NCBI RefSeq assembly: GCF_030219325.1
Contig: NZ_CP126625.1
Location: 558,001 to 622,000, forward strand
Direction: 5' to 3'
DNA: 64,000 nt
Source: Geothrix sp.
GTDB lineage: Bacteria; Acidobacteriota; Holophagae; Holophagales; Holophagaceae
Part shown: piece by piece, positions 1 through 8,891 of the stretch
Numbering within the stretch: position 1 is the first letter of the stretch
How the letters are laid out: each line of letters starts with the position of its first letter
Made by a program: the position numbers and the translations under genes
Notes under the pieces: model-generated
What the model was told of the DNA's origin: nothing
What the model saw: only the letters and a program-made list of their open reading frames with translations
Database searches by the model: none

Positions 1-381
<381 letters not shown>

Positions 382-448
382 CCGCCCGATGTGACGGAAT
401 CTCGCTTGACCCGCTGCCATACTGGAACCCTTGATCTTTGGAGGCCCC

Positions 449-1576
449 ATGCCCGTCCCGATGCTTGAACTCGCGCCGCAGAATGCCGCCGTCAAGACCA
501 AGGTGCTGGAGGGGCTTTCGGGCCTCATCGACCGCTCCGCCTTCATCCTGGGCGAGAACGTGAAGGGGCTGGAGGCCGAGATCTCCGCCTACGCCGGCGC
601 CGCCCATGCCGTGGCCATGTCCAGCGGCACGGACGCCCAGCTGGCGGCCCTCATGGCCCTCGGCATCGGCCACGGCGACGAGGTCATCGTGCCCAGCTTC
701 ACCTTCTTCGCCACCGCGGGCGTGGTCTCGCGCCTGGGCGCCAAGCCGGTCTTCATCGATCTGGAGCCCGCCACCTTCAACGCCACCGGCGCCCTGGTGG
801 AAGCGGCCATCACGCCCCGCACCAAGGCCATCATGCCCGTGCACCTCTTCGGCCAGCTGGCGGACATGCCCGGCATCATGGCGGTGGCCGCGAAGCACGG
901 CATCCCGGTCATCGAAGATGCCTGTCAGAGCCTGGGCGCCAAGGGCTGGGGCAAGTCCGCCGGCCAGTTTGGCGACATGACCGCCTACAGCTTCTACCCC
1001 ACCAAGAACCTCGGGGCCTTCGGCGATGCCGGCATGACCGCGATCCGGGATGATGCGACGCTGGCGGCCCGCGTCCGCCGCATCCGCGTGCATGGCATGG
1101 AGCCGGTCTACATGCACCACGAGGTGGGCATGAACGGACGCATGGACGAGTTCCAGGCCCTGGTGCTGCGGGCCAAGCTGCCCATGCTGGACGGCTGGCA
1201 CGAAGGGCGCCGCAAGCACGCCGCCTGGTACCTGGAGCGCATGAAGGGACTGACGGCGGAGGAGGCGGTGCTGCCCCTGGAAGTGGTGCCGGATGGCCGC
1301 CACATCTACAACCAGTTCACCATCCGCGTGAAGGGCGGCAAGCGGGATGCCCTCCAGGCCCACCTGAAGGAGCGCGGCATCGGCAGCGCCATCTACTACC
1401 CCATCTGCCTCCACGAGCAGCCCTGTTTCAAGGACCTTGGGTACAAGGTGGGCCAGCTGCCGGAATCCGAGCGCGCAGCCAAGGAAGTGCTCAGCCTGCC
1501 CGTCTATCCCGAGATGACCGAAGCCATGCGGGAAGAGGTGGCCACGGCCATCCTCGGCTTTTTCGGCCAGAAGTAG
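449..1576 (+). CDS. DegT/DnrJ/EryC1/StrS-family PLP aminotransferase
   Basis: A 375-residue PLP enzyme of the family that transaminates keto-sugars or related compounds, usually for surface polysaccharide or antibiotic sugars. The PLP-binding aspartate and glutamine sit in VIEDACQSLGA and the Schiff-base lysine in YSFYPTKNLGAFGD. A GGAGG four bases before the ATG at 449 sets the start; an in-frame TTG at 431 has no comparable site. No sugar nucleotide genes lie nearby, so the substrate cannot be read from context. Length is normal for the family. Confidence 0.88.
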   Translation: MPVPMLELAPQNAAVKTKVLEGLSGLIDRSAFILGENVKGLEAEISAYAGAAHAVAMSSGTDAQLAALMALGIGHGDEVIVPSFTFFATAGVVSRLGAKPVFIDLEPATFNATGALVEAAITPRTKAIMPVHLFGQLADMPGIMAVAAKHGIPVIEDACQSLGAKGWGKSAGQFGDMTAYSFYPTKNLGAFGDAGMTAIRDDATLAARVRRIRVHGMEPVYMHHEVGMNGRMDEFQALVLRAKLPMLDGWHEGRRKHAAWYLERMKGLTAEEAVLPLEVVPDGRHIYNQFTIRVKGGKRDALQAHLKERGIGSAIYYPICLHEQPCFKDLGYKVGQLPESERAAKEVLSLPVYPEMTEAMREEVATAILGFFGQK

Positions 1577-1592
1577 GTCCCTCCGGACAGGA

Positions 1593-1970
1593 CTACTGCT
1601 GCGACGCCGTGGAGGCGTCCACCCAGACATTCAGGGCCCCCTGGGCGGCATCCTCGACGCCCAGGAACTGGATGCCGATGCCGACCATTTCCATGGGATC
1701 AGCCCCCGGACGGCCGCCCAGCACGTAGGACACGGCCGCGATGATGGGGGCCTTGGGTAGTTCGGGGTGCAACAGCACCAGGTTCTCCAGGACGGCGCCC
1801 CGCTCGAAGAGCCGGGCATCCCGGGCGCCCACAAGGGCGAAACACCCCCCGGGGCTCAGATTGGTGATGCGGACGTCCCTGTAGTCGTGCCCCTTCAGCA
1901 GGAAGGAGATGCTGAACTCCGGGCCGACGATGATGCGTCGTGTATCGCGTCGATCGGCGTAGGTGCTCAT
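1593..1970 (-). CDS. PilZ-domain protein (putative c-di-GMP receptor)
   Basis: A 125-residue, single-domain soluble protein. Both halves of the PilZ c-di-GMP signature can be seen: an arginine-rich RRDTRR near the N-terminus and NLSPGG about 30 residues later (family pattern RxxxR then D/NxSxxG). PilZ proteins bind cyclic di-GMP and change motility, adhesion or polysaccharide output. The ATG at 1970 places the arginine motif at residues 6-11, as expected; an in-frame extension to 2054 lacks support. It is divergent from ribosomal protein L9 and stands alone, so the controlled process is unknown. Confidence 0.78.
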   Translation of the reverse strand: MSTYADRRDTRRIIVGPEFSISFLLKGHDYRDVRITNLSPGGCFALVGARDARLFERGAVLENLVLLHPELPKAPIIAAVSYVLGGRPGADPMEMVGIGIQFLGVEDAAQGALNVWVDASTASQQ

Positions 1971-2181
1971 CCAGGCTCCACGGAACGGGAAATCCTTGCT
2001 TGGGTATCGTCTGGTCCCAGGATAGACTGGATTTTCTGATCGGCCTGAACCCATCGGGGGACAGGGCGGGTTCCCAAGGACCCGGCCCTGACGGCGCAGG
2101 ACGCCGTCTCACCCACGCGGGGACAACGCGAGCCTCATGCGCTGGCCGTGCCCAACCCCATCCTTCCACCTGGGAGAACCC

Positions 2182-2634
2182 ATGGAAATCCTTCTGATCG
2201 AAAACGTTCCGCACTTGGGCGTCCGCGGCGATGTCGTGAACGTCAAAGACGGCTACGCCCGCAACTTCCTGCTGCCCCGCAAGATGGCCCTGCCCGTCAC
2301 CGCCGGCAACAAGCGCCAGATCGAGCTCGAGAAGGTCCGCGCCGAGAAGCTCCGCGCCAAGGAACTGGCCGACGCCAAGAGCCTGGCCGAGAAGCTCGAA
2401 GCCATCAGCCTCGCCGTGACCAAGAAGGCCGGCGAGAACGGCCACCTCTTCGGTTCCGTCACCAACGCCGACGTGGCCGAGCTCTTCAAGGCCAAGGGCT
2501 TCACGCTCGATCGCCGCGACATCACCGTGCCCCACATCAAGGATGCGGGCACCTACGTGGTCGACGTCCGCCTCTACAGCGGCGTCCACGCCAAGGTCAA
2601 CCTCGAGGTCAGCGCCGCCGCGGCTGCTGAGTAA
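2182..2634 (+). CDS. rplI: 50S ribosomal protein L9
   Basis: A 150-residue protein of normal L9 length. The N-terminal domain begins MEILLIENVPHLGVRGDVV and has the L9 signature around GYARNFLLP. A long charged helix (about residues 45-80) links it to the C-terminal rRNA-binding domain. A GGGAG precedes the ATG at 2182. L9 usually ends an rpsF-(ssb)-rpsR-rplI operon. Here the upstream neighbour is a divergent PilZ gene, so rplI is probably transcribed from its own promoter in 1971-2181. A TTGGGT/TAGACT pair at 2000-2028 is a weak candidate. Confidence 0.97.
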   Translation: MEILLIENVPHLGVRGDVVNVKDGYARNFLLPRKMALPVTAGNKRQIELEKVRAEKLRAKELADAKSLAEKLEAISLAVTKKAGENGHLFGSVTNADVAELFKAKGFTLDRRDITVPHIKDAGTYVVDVRLYSGVHAKVNLEVSAAAAAE

Positions 2635-2744
2635 CCCACCGTCCACCCCATCCCATCGGTGGCCGGCCCCCGCGGGGGAGCCGGTCATCCAGGCCTTTCC
2701 GCGCCGTCGGGAACCCTGACCAACCCATTCCAAGGAGTCCATCC

Positions 2745-3044
2745 ATGGCCAAGAGCACCTCCAAGCCCGATACCCTCGGCATCGCTGAACTCGCCGCCAA
2801 CCTCGCCGAAGCCCAGGACCTGTCCAAGGCCCGCGCCAAGTCCATCCTGGACGGCGTCCGCGACCACATCGTCGAAACCCTCCTCAGCGGCAACCGCGTC
2901 AACCTCTTCGGCCTCGGCACCTTCGAAGTGCGCGCCACCAAGGAGAAGATGGGCCGCAACCCCAAGACTGGCGAGAGCATCAAGATCCCCGCCGGCCGCA
3001 AGGTGGTCTTCAAGACTGCGAAGGGGCTGAAGGATCAGATGTAG
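2745..3044 (+). CDS. HU-family nucleoid DNA-binding protein
   Basis: A 99-residue basic protein of the HU/IHF family, which bends and compacts DNA as a dimer. The DNA-binding arm signature is seen as GRNPKTGESIKIPAGRKVVFK, and the LFGLGTFEVR segment precedes it. The N-terminal 9 residues (MAKSTSKPD) are a short extension relative to E. coli HU. An AAGGAG lies 11 bases before the ATG. It is 110 bases downstream of rplI and is followed by a double hairpin, so it may be expressed with L9 or alone. Confidence 0.95.
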   Translation: MAKSTSKPDTLGIAELAANLAEAQDLSKARAKSILDGVRDHIVETLLSGNRVNLFGLGTFEVRATKEKMGRNPKTGESIKIPAGRKVVFKTAKGLKDQM

Positions 3045-3055
3045 GTTCATCGCTG

Positions 3056-3108
3056 CTCCCCGCCTGCGGCGGGGAGTCAACATCAGGCCGCCGAAAGGCG
3101 GCCTGATG
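3056..3108. repeat. Tandem hairpin element A (possible terminator of the HU gene)
   Basis: Two perfect hairpins in a row: a 9-bp stem with TGC loop at 3056-3076, then TCAA, then a 12-bp stem with GAAA loop at 3081-3108. No run of T follows, so it is not a textbook intrinsic terminator. The same layout (GCTxCCCGC stem, TCAAC, second stem) recurs at 4427, which suggests a dispersed repeat family. Confidence 0.7.
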
Positions 3109-3228
3109 CGTTCCGGGGTTGATAAGCCGTTCCATCTAAAGAGGTGTGCGTGATTTGAATCCCAGGGGTTGCGGGTTCATGCCGGGCCTGTCAGCTACCG
3201 AAACGCCTCATGTGCCTGGAGGTTTTCC

Positions 3229-3666
3229 ATGACCCGTTTCCTGTTCGGCCAAATCCTCATCCTATTCCTGGTGATCCTCACCATCGCCATGATCGGGGGG
3301 CGTGCGGTCATCTGGCTTCATCCGGCTCCCTGGGCCTTCCTGCTCGTACTGGTGGTGCCCCTCGTGGCGGTCCTTTCGGCTCACCCTTGGAGTGCCTTCA
3401 GGCAGGCGCTCCGGGATGCGCTGCACCCGTCGGCCTCCTTGTCGAACGGGACCTCCGCCAAGGTCTGGAAACTCGCGGAGTCCTGCCTTTATTTCGGCGC
3501 GACCATCGCCTTCTTCATGGGATTGATGATCACTTTCTCCCTGTTGAGCGGCGACCTCCATAACCTGGGCGCCAAATTGGCCGCTTGTCTGGCACCCCCC
3601 TTCTTCAGCGTGGTTCTGGGGCTGTCGTGCCGGATCCTCAGGGCCCGGGTCGAGGCCGTCGCCTGA
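3229..3666 (+). CDS. Small integral membrane protein, MotA/TolQ/ExbB-like (tentative)
   Basis: A 145-residue protein with four hydrophobic segments (about residues 4-24, 33-50, 82-104 and 112-132). The layout of a glycine-rich first helix, a second helix ending in a short amphipathic PWSAFRQALRDAL, and a third and fourth helix rich in small residues is reminiscent of MotA/TolQ proton-channel subunits. The cytoplasmic loop is much shorter, however, and no MotB/ExbD partner is adjacent. GGAGG eight bases before the ATG at 3229 supports the start. The assignment is a resemblance only; it is otherwise an unknown membrane protein. Confidence 0.5.
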   Translation: MTRFLFGQILILFLVILTIAMIGGRAVIWLHPAPWAFLLVLVVPLVAVLSAHPWSAFRQALRDALHPSASLSNGTSAKVWKLAESCLYFGATIAFFMGLMITFSLLSGDLHNLGAKLAACLAPPFFSVVLGLSCRILRARVEAVA

Positions 3667-3763
3667 TCGCCGTGGGAGCGGAAGCAGCTCTCCGAGGCTC
3701 CAGATCGGACGGCTGGTCACATGTTCGTTTCCCGCACCGTTGGAAGGAGAGCCTGGATCCCTC

Positions 3764-4396
3764 ATGACCGCCCTCGTCTACCTCCACGGCTTCTCCTCGT
3801 CCCCCGGGGGCAACAAGGGAACCTTCGTTCGGCGCTGGGCCCAGACGCACGGCATCCCCTTCCATGCGCCGGACCTGAATCTGCCCACCTTCGAAAGGCT
3901 CACGCTCACGGCCCAGGTCGAAGCGGTGGAGGCCCTGCTGCAAGGCCTGGCGGAGCGGCCAGTAATGGTGGGCAGTTCTCTCGGCGGTTTTGTCGCCACG
4001 GCGGTGGCCCATCGTGGCGCTGCCATCCGATCCATGCTCCTGCTGGCCCCCGCCATCCACTTCGCCCGGCGCCGCATGACCAGCTCCGCCTGGGCCGCCT
4101 ACCGGGAGCGAGGGGAGATGGAGGTCTTCCATTACGGTGCCGATCGGCCGCTGCGCCTGGGGCCCGAGCTGCTGCGCGACCTGCCCGCCTGGGCCGACGA
4201 CGCGGACTGGCGCATGGCCGTGCCCACGGTGATCCTCCACGGCCGCTTCGACGAGGCGGTGCCCCTTGCGGAGAGTGAGGCCTACCGAGATCGGAACCCA
4301 GGCACCGCGCTGCACGTCCTGGAGGATGACCACGGTCTGCTGACCTCGGCCGCGCTGGAATGCCTGCGGAATGAGTTGGAAGCTGCCTTCCGTTGA
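3764..4396 (+). CDS. YqiA-type alpha/beta-hydrolase esterase
   Basis: A 210-residue cytoplasmic alpha/beta hydrolase. The oxyanion-hole motif YLHGFSSSP is at residues 5-13 and the nucleophile elbow is GSSLGG. The acid and histidine of the triad are likely in LHGRFDEAVP and EDDHGLL. Size and motif order match the YqiA/UPF0227 esterases, which hydrolyse short acyl or palmitoyl-CoA esters in vitro. The ATG at 3764 puts the first strand at the N-terminus as in the family; a TTG at 3740 is possible. It stands alone, 97 bases after the small membrane protein. Confidence 0.8.
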   Translation: MTALVYLHGFSSSPGGNKGTFVRRWAQTHGIPFHAPDLNLPTFERLTLTAQVEAVEALLQGLAERPVMVGSSLGGFVATAVAHRGAAIRSMLLLAPAIHFARRRMTSSAWAAYRERGEMEVFHYGADRPLRLGPELLRDLPAWADDADWRMAVPTVILHGRFDEAVPLAESEAYRDRNPGTALHVLEDDHGLLTSAALECLRNELEAAFR

Positions 4397-4426
4397 GGCG
4401 TGGTTCCAATAGCAGGCCCGTTCCGG

Positions 4427-4498
4427 CTGCCCGCTTACGGCGGGCAGTCAACTCCAGGCCGGAGGCCTGGAGCCTGTCGAGGTGCGGGTGGGAACCTC
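4427..4498. repeat. Tandem hairpin element B
   Basis: Three consecutive stems between two convergent genes: 8 bp at 4427-4447, then TCAAC, 9 bp with GGA loop at 4452-4472, and a weak GAGGT/ACCTC stem at 4479-4498. The first stem and the TCAAC linker match element A at 3056. The GGAGCCTGTC tail of the second stem matches the hairpin at 9088. There is no T run. Confidence 0.65.
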
Positions 4499-4504
4499 GA
4501 CCAC

Positions 4505-5410
4505 CTACGACCCGAATTCCTCCGGGCTCAACCCCTGCAGGTACCGCGTGAGCAGCTTCTGCTTCTCGTGGTTGGCCTTCACCTTCTTCTGGTAGATGGA
4601 GAAGCGGTCCTCGGCGGGGCGGATGGCGGGGAAGAGGGCCACGAGATCGCCCCGCTGGAGCTCGCCCAGCACGCTGTAGCGGGGCACCAGCAGGGCGCCC
4701 ATGCCTTCGACGGCGGCATGGATCATGGCGCGGATGTGATCCACGGCGATGATCCGGTCCAGCTGCGGCTGCTCATGGTCCGGCACGGCCATGAGGAAGC
4801 GGTTCCACCAGGCGCCGGCCTTGTCCAGGGAGAGGACGGGCCCACGGGAAAGGTCTGCCGGCACGCGCAGCCGGTGCGCCTTCCGGAAGGCCTTCGAGCA
4901 GGCCACCACGTAGGTCTCCCGGAACAGAGGCGACTTCTTCAGCGCGGGAAGGGGGTGTTCCTGGCAGTCGATGATCAGGTCGAGGTCGTCCCGCAGCAGC
5001 GGCCCCAGCAGATCGTGACTCAGGGTGAAGTCGATCTCCAGGCCCGGGTTCGCGGCCAGGAACGGCTGCATGTGCTTCATGAGGATGCTGCTGCCGAACT
5101 CCACGGTGGTGCCCACGCGGAGGCGCCCCATGGCGAGGGACTGGTGCCGGCGCAGGTCGTCCGCGGCCGCATCCAGGGTGGCGAAGACCTGCTCGCAGGC
5201 GAGGTAGAGCCGGCGGCCCTCTTCGGTCAGACCCAGCTCCCGGCCCCGGCGGGCCAGGAGGGGAACTCCCGCCAGGTCCTCCAGCTTGGCCATGGCGTGG
5301 CTGACGGCCGACTGGGTGCGGTGGAGTTTCCGGGCACAGGCCGTGAAGCCACCCGTCTGGGCCAGGGTGTAGAAGGTGCGCAGCTGGGGCAGATCGAGCA
5401 GGGCGTCCAT
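4505..5410 (-). CDS. LysR-family transcriptional regulator
   Basis: A 301-residue regulator. The N-terminal winged helix-turn-helix reads LPQLRTFYTLAQTGGFTACA followed by LHRTQSAVSHAMAKLED. The rest is the periplasmic-binding-protein-like effector domain. It is divergent from the ALDH7-type aldehyde dehydrogenase at 5500 with an 89-base gap holding a palindrome, so it probably controls that gene in response to a pathway intermediate. ATG codons at 5410 and 5416 are both possible; 5410 leaves the palindrome free of coding sequence. Confidence 0.9.
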   Translation of the reverse strand: MDALLDLPQLRTFYTLAQTGGFTACARKLHRTQSAVSHAMAKLEDLAGVPLLARRGRELGLTEEGRRLYLACEQVFATLDAAADDLRRHQSLAMGRLRVGTTVEFGSSILMKHMQPFLAANPGLEIDFTLSHDLLGPLLRDDLDLIIDCQEHPLPALKKSPLFRETYVVACSKAFRKAHRLRVPADLSRGPVLSLDKAGAWWNRFLMAVPDHEQPQLDRIIAVDHIRAMIHAAVEGMGALLVPRYSVLGELQRGDLVALFPAIRPAEDRFSIYQKKVKANHEKQKLLTRYLQGLSPEEFGS

Positions 5411-5414
5411 GATC

Positions 5415-5442
5415 ATGAATCATATTCATGTTGATCGTGAAT
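5415..5442. promoter_or_regulatory. Candidate LysR operator between regulator and aldehyde dehydrogenase
   Basis: A perfect 15-bp palindrome (ATGAAT-CAT-ATTCAT, 5415-5429) overlaps an ATTCA-N9-TGAAT inverted repeat at 5424-5442. The latter fits the T-N11-A half-site pattern of LysR-type regulators. It lies in an AT-rich gap between two divergent genes of a GC-rich genome. Binding is inferred. Confidence 0.55.
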
Positions 5443-5499
5443 CGAATGAATTTCTTAATTGAAACGAAATTAGTTACAAATGGAACCAGGAGGATGGCC

Positions 5500-7014
5500 A
5501 TGCAGAAGATCCTGAAGTCCCTGGGCATTTCGGACGTGAATCCCGGCGGGTTCGCCGGCGAGTGGGTGGGTGGGGGCAAGGCCCAGACCGTGGTTTCCCC
5601 CATCAACGGCGAGGTCCTGGCCACGGTCGCCAACGTCACGCCCGCCGAGTTCGACGCCATCCTGGCGAAGTCCCACGCGGCCTTCGCCAGCTGGAAGCTG
5701 GTGCCGGCCCCCAAGCGCGGCGAGGTGGTGAAGGCCATCGGCGACGAGCTGCGCCGGAACAATGCGGCCCTGGCCGAGCTGGTCACCCTGGAGATGGGCA
5801 AGACGCTGCGCGAGGGGCTGGGCGAGGTCCAGGAGATGATCGACATCTGCGACTTCGCGGTGGGGCTCTCCCGGCAGCTCTACGGCCTCACCATGCCCAG
5901 CGAGCGGCGGGGCCACCGGCTGCAGGAGCAGTGGCATCCCCTCGGCGTGGTGGGCGTCATCACCGCCTTCAACTTTCCCGTGGCCGTGTGGAGCTGGAAC
6001 ACCGCCATCGCCCTGGTCTGCGGTGACACCATCCTGTGGAAGCCCTCCTCCAAGACGCCACTGACCGCCATCGCCTGCACCAAGATCGCCGAGAAGGTGC
6101 TCCGCGACTTCGGCTTCGATCCCGCCATCTGCAGCCTGGCCATCGGCCGGGGCAGCGACATCGGCGACCTCATCAACACCGACCCGCGGGTGGCGCTGGT
6201 GTCCTACACCGGCTCGGTGCCCGGCGGCCGGCACGTGGGCAAGCTGGTGCAGGAGCGCTTCGGCAAGCACATCCTCGAACTGGGCGGGAACAACGCGGTC
6301 ATCGTGAGCGAGAGGGGGGATCTGGAGATCGCGCTGCGTGCCATCTACTTCGGCGCCATCGGCACCTCGGGGCAGCGTTGCACGTCCACCCGCCGCGTCA
6401 TCATCCACGAGTCCGTCTATCCGGCCTTCACGGAGCGGCTCCTGGCCCTCTATCGGCAGACGCGCATCGGCGATCCCAGGCTCAACGAGAACCTCATGGG
6501 GCCCCTGGTGGACGCCCAGGCCGTGGCCACCATGCTGGAGGCCATCGGCAAGGTGGCGGCCGAGGGCGGCAAGGTGCTGACGGGCGGCGAGCGCCTCCCC
6601 CATGCTGGCGGCTGCTACGTCACGCCGTGCATCGTGGAAGTTCCCGGCAACATCCCGATGGTGCAGGAGGAGACCTTCGCGCCGGTGCTCTACCTCATGA
6701 AGTACCGCAGCTTCGAGGAGGCCATTGCCCTCCAGAATGGTGTGCCCCAGGGCCTCTCCAGCGCCGTCATCACCAACGACCAGCGGGAGAGTGAGCTGTT
6801 CCTCTCCGCGGCGGGCAGCGACTGCGGCATCGCCAACGTGAACACGGGCACCAGCGGCGCGGAGATCGGCGGCGCCTTCGGCGGCGAGAAGGAGACGGGC
6901 GGCGGTCGCGAGAGCGGGTCGGATGCCTGGAAGGTCTACATGCGCCGCCAGACCAACGCCATCAACTTCAGCGGCCAGGTCGAGCTGGCCCAGGGCATCA
7001 CCCTGGAGCTCTGA
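5500..7014 (+). CDS. ALDH7-family aldehyde dehydrogenase (probable aminoadipate-semialdehyde/piperideine-6-carboxylate dehydrogenase)
   Basis: A 504-residue NAD(P)-dependent aldehyde dehydrogenase. The general base glutamate is in LELGGNNAVI and the catalytic cysteine in TSGQRCTSTRR. The ending NTGTSGAEIGGAFGGEKETG plus SDAWKVYMRRQT is distinctive of ALDH7A1/AmaB, which oxidises 2-aminoadipate-6-semialdehyde to 2-aminoadipate in lysine catabolism. AGGAGG five bases before the ATG at 5500 fixes the start over the ATG at 5494. It is divergent from a LysR regulator and followed by a strong terminator. No lysine 6-aminotransferase is in the window, so the substrate rests on family resemblance. 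Confidence 0.88.
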   Translation: MQKILKSLGISDVNPGGFAGEWVGGGKAQTVVSPINGEVLATVANVTPAEFDAILAKSHAAFASWKLVPAPKRGEVVKAIGDELRRNNAALAELVTLEMGKTLREGLGEVQEMIDICDFAVGLSRQLYGLTMPSERRGHRLQEQWHPLGVVGVITAFNFPVAVWSWNTAIALVCGDTILWKPSSKTPLTAIACTKIAEKVLRDFGFDPAICSLAIGRGSDIGDLINTDPRVALVSYTGSVPGGRHVGKLVQERFGKHILELGGNNAVIVSERGDLEIALRAIYFGAIGTSGQRCTSTRRVIIHESVYPAFTERLLALYRQTRIGDPRLNENLMGPLVDAQAVATMLEAIGKVAAEGGKVLTGGERLPHAGGCYVTPCIVEVPGNIPMVQEETFAPVLYLMKYRSFEEAIALQNGVPQGLSSAVITNDQRESELFLSAAGSDCGIANVNTGTSGAEIGGAFGGEKETGGGRESGSDAWKVYMRRQTNAINFSGQVELAQGITLEL

Positions 7015-7029
7015 GTCGAGGGCGGCCGG

Positions 7030-7065
7030 ACGGGACGGGGGGCACTCGCCCCCCTTCCCGTTTTT
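7030..7065 (+). terminator. Intrinsic terminator after the ALDH7 gene
   Basis: A GC-rich stem (ACGGGA-CGGGGGGC paired with GCCCCCC-TTCCCGT around an ACTC loop) ends in TTTTT at 7061-7065, 15 bases after the stop codon. Confidence 0.85.
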
Positions 7066-7124
7066 AAGGAGACTCGGCAGCAGAGCCGCTAAGCTCAATG
7101 CCACCTTCTTGATGAGGCCCTTCC

Positions 7125-8891
7125 TTGACCGGGCCCGCCCACCCCCAGGATCCCCCCCCGGCCACGAGCCCCCGGCCCGAGGAGCAGGCCCTGGCTGCTG
7201 GCTGGACGTGGTGGGGCCGCGTCGCGCTGATGGGAGCCTGGGTCGGGGTGGCGGTGGTCCACCTGGTGTCTGCTCCAGAGCGGCGGAGCCTCGTCTGGAA
7301 CCTCGGCTATCTGCTCATCGAGGCGCTGGCCTGCGCGAGCCTGGGCTACCGGGCCTGGCGGTCCGACCGCAAGGAACGGCTTGCGTGGCAATTGCTCTGG
7401 GCCTCGACCCTCCTGGACGTCATCAACCTCTCGCTCTGGATCCCGCCCTCCCTTGGCCATCCTCTCGCCTGGGCCTCCGACCTGCCCAAGCTCTTGAGTC
7501 TGGGCACCGGTCTCCTGGTGTTGGCCGCCGTCCTGAGCTTTCCGAGAGGAAGCTCCCGGGGGGGCGGAGGCCGCCGCCGGGTGCTGGATGGCCTGCTCTT
7601 CGCCGCGTCCGTCCTCTTCCTCCTCTGGGTGGTGGGAGTCCACGGGGCCTTGCGCACGGCCAACCCGGATCTGAGCCTGCGCGTCCTGGTGGCCTATCTG
7701 AATGCGGCGCTGATGGGGGGTGGCCTGGTCTACATGACCTCCAGCCGGCCGCATCAGTTCCGGGGTCCCCTGGGCTGGCTTGGGGCCTCGGCCCTGGCCT
7801 GGCTGGTGGTGCTCTCCGGCTGGGCCATGGCGGGCCTGCCCCCGGTCCCCCAGACCCAGTGGTGGTGGCCCCTGGTGGGCGGCATTCCCCTGTTCCAGGG
7901 GCTTGCCGCCTGGTCCCCGACCCCGGAGGAGGTCCCCGCCGCGGAGGAAACGAGGGGGATGTTCACGCGTCTGATCCCCTACCTCCCCGTGGTCGGGGCG
8001 CTGGCGGTCATGGCTGTGCTCATCCTCCGAGCGCCGCTCTACCTCGTGCGGGGGGCTTCGGGCATCTTCCTTGTCATGGTCGCCCTCCTCCTGCTCCGGC
8101 AAGTCCAGGCTGTGGAGGACCTCGAGTCGGCCCGGCGGACCCTTGAGGACCGGGTTCATGACCGGACTCGGGTCCTGGAGCAGGCCCAGCACACCCTGAT
8201 CCGCACAGAGCGCATGAACGCCCTGGCCATGATGGGTGCCGGACTCGCCCACGACCTCAACAACCTGCTGGGAGCGGTGAAGAGCTCGGCCGATCTGGCG
8301 GTCATGAACCTGGAGGAGGGTGTGGCGCCCGGCCCCTCGGAGCTCAACCGCATCGCCATGGCCGCGGACCGCGCGGCCCTCCTCACCCGGAGGCTCATGG
8401 AATTCGCCCGGCGGGAGGAGGAGGCGCTGCAGCCCGTGGACCTGGGCCGGGAGCTGCGCAGCATGGAGGTGACCCTCCGCCTGCTCATTCCCCGCGCCGT
8501 GAACCTGGTCATCGACGTCCCCCTGGAGGATGCCCTGATCGTGAAGAGCTCCACCCTCCGGCTGGAGCAGATGATGGTGAACCTGGTGGCCAATGCCCGG
8601 GATGCCATGCCCACGGGCGGCCATCTCGGCATCCAGGTCACCCGGGGCGGAGCTGGCAGGGCGCACGCCCTGATCGAAGTGATCGATTCCGGCACCGGCA
8701 TGACGCCCGAGGTCCTGGCCCGGATCTTCGATCCTTTCTACACCACCAAGGAGCCAGGCAAGGGCACCGGTTTGGGGCTCTCCTCGCTCAAGGCCATGGT
8801 GGAAGAGAGTGGCGGCAGCCTCGGCGTGGAGAGCGAACCCGGCTTGGGCACGCGGTTCCGCATCCTTCTGCCGCTCGTCAGCCCCCGCTGA
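7125..8891 (+). CDS. Membrane sensor histidine kinase
   Basis: A 588-residue kinase. About the first 340 residues hold roughly eight hydrophobic segments with no recognised extracellular sensor, so it probably senses a membrane-embedded or redox signal. A short coiled coil follows, then the HisKA H-box GLAHDLNNLLG with the phospho-histidine. The ATP-binding domain has the N-box VNLVANARDAM, the G1 box DSGTGMTPE and the G2 box GTGLGLSSLK. The start is a TTG at 7125, seven bases after a GAGG. No response regulator gene is adjacent. Its 3' end overlaps that of the convergent MoaD-like gene by 14 bases. Confidence 0.85.
   Translation: MTGPAHPQDPPPATSPRPEEQALAAGWTWWGRVALMGAWVGVAVVHLVSAPERRSLVWNLGYLLIEALACASLGYRAWRSDRKERLAWQLLWASTLLDVINLSLWIPPSLGHPLAWASDLPKLLSLGTGLLVLAAVLSFPRGSSRGGGGRRRVLDGLLFAASVLFLLWVVGVHGALRTANPDLSLRVLVAYLNAALMGGGLVYMTSSRPHQFRGPLGWLGASALAWLVVLSGWAMAGLPPVPQTQWWWPLVGGIPLFQGLAAWSPTPEEVPAAEETRGMFTRLIPYLPVVGALAVMAVLILRAPLYLVRGASGIFLVMVALLLLRQVQAVEDLESARRTLEDRVHDRTRVLEQAQHTLIRTERMNALAMMGAGLAHDLNNLLGAVKSSADLAVMNLEEGVAPGPSELNRIAMAADRAALLTRRLMEFARREEEALQPVDLGRELRSMEVTLRLLIPRAVNLVIDVPLEDALIVKSSTLRLEQMMVNLVANARDAMPTGGHLGIQVTRGGAGRAHALIEVIDSGTGMTPEVLARIFDPFYTTKEPGKGTGLGLSSLKAMVEESGGSLGVESEPGLGTRFRILLPLVSPR

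Noticed and set aside
3150-3200. A GGGTTCATGCC stretch that looks like a tRNA T-arm
   Set aside because: The acceptor, D and anticodon arms cannot be folded around it, and no CCA or complementary 5' strand is present.
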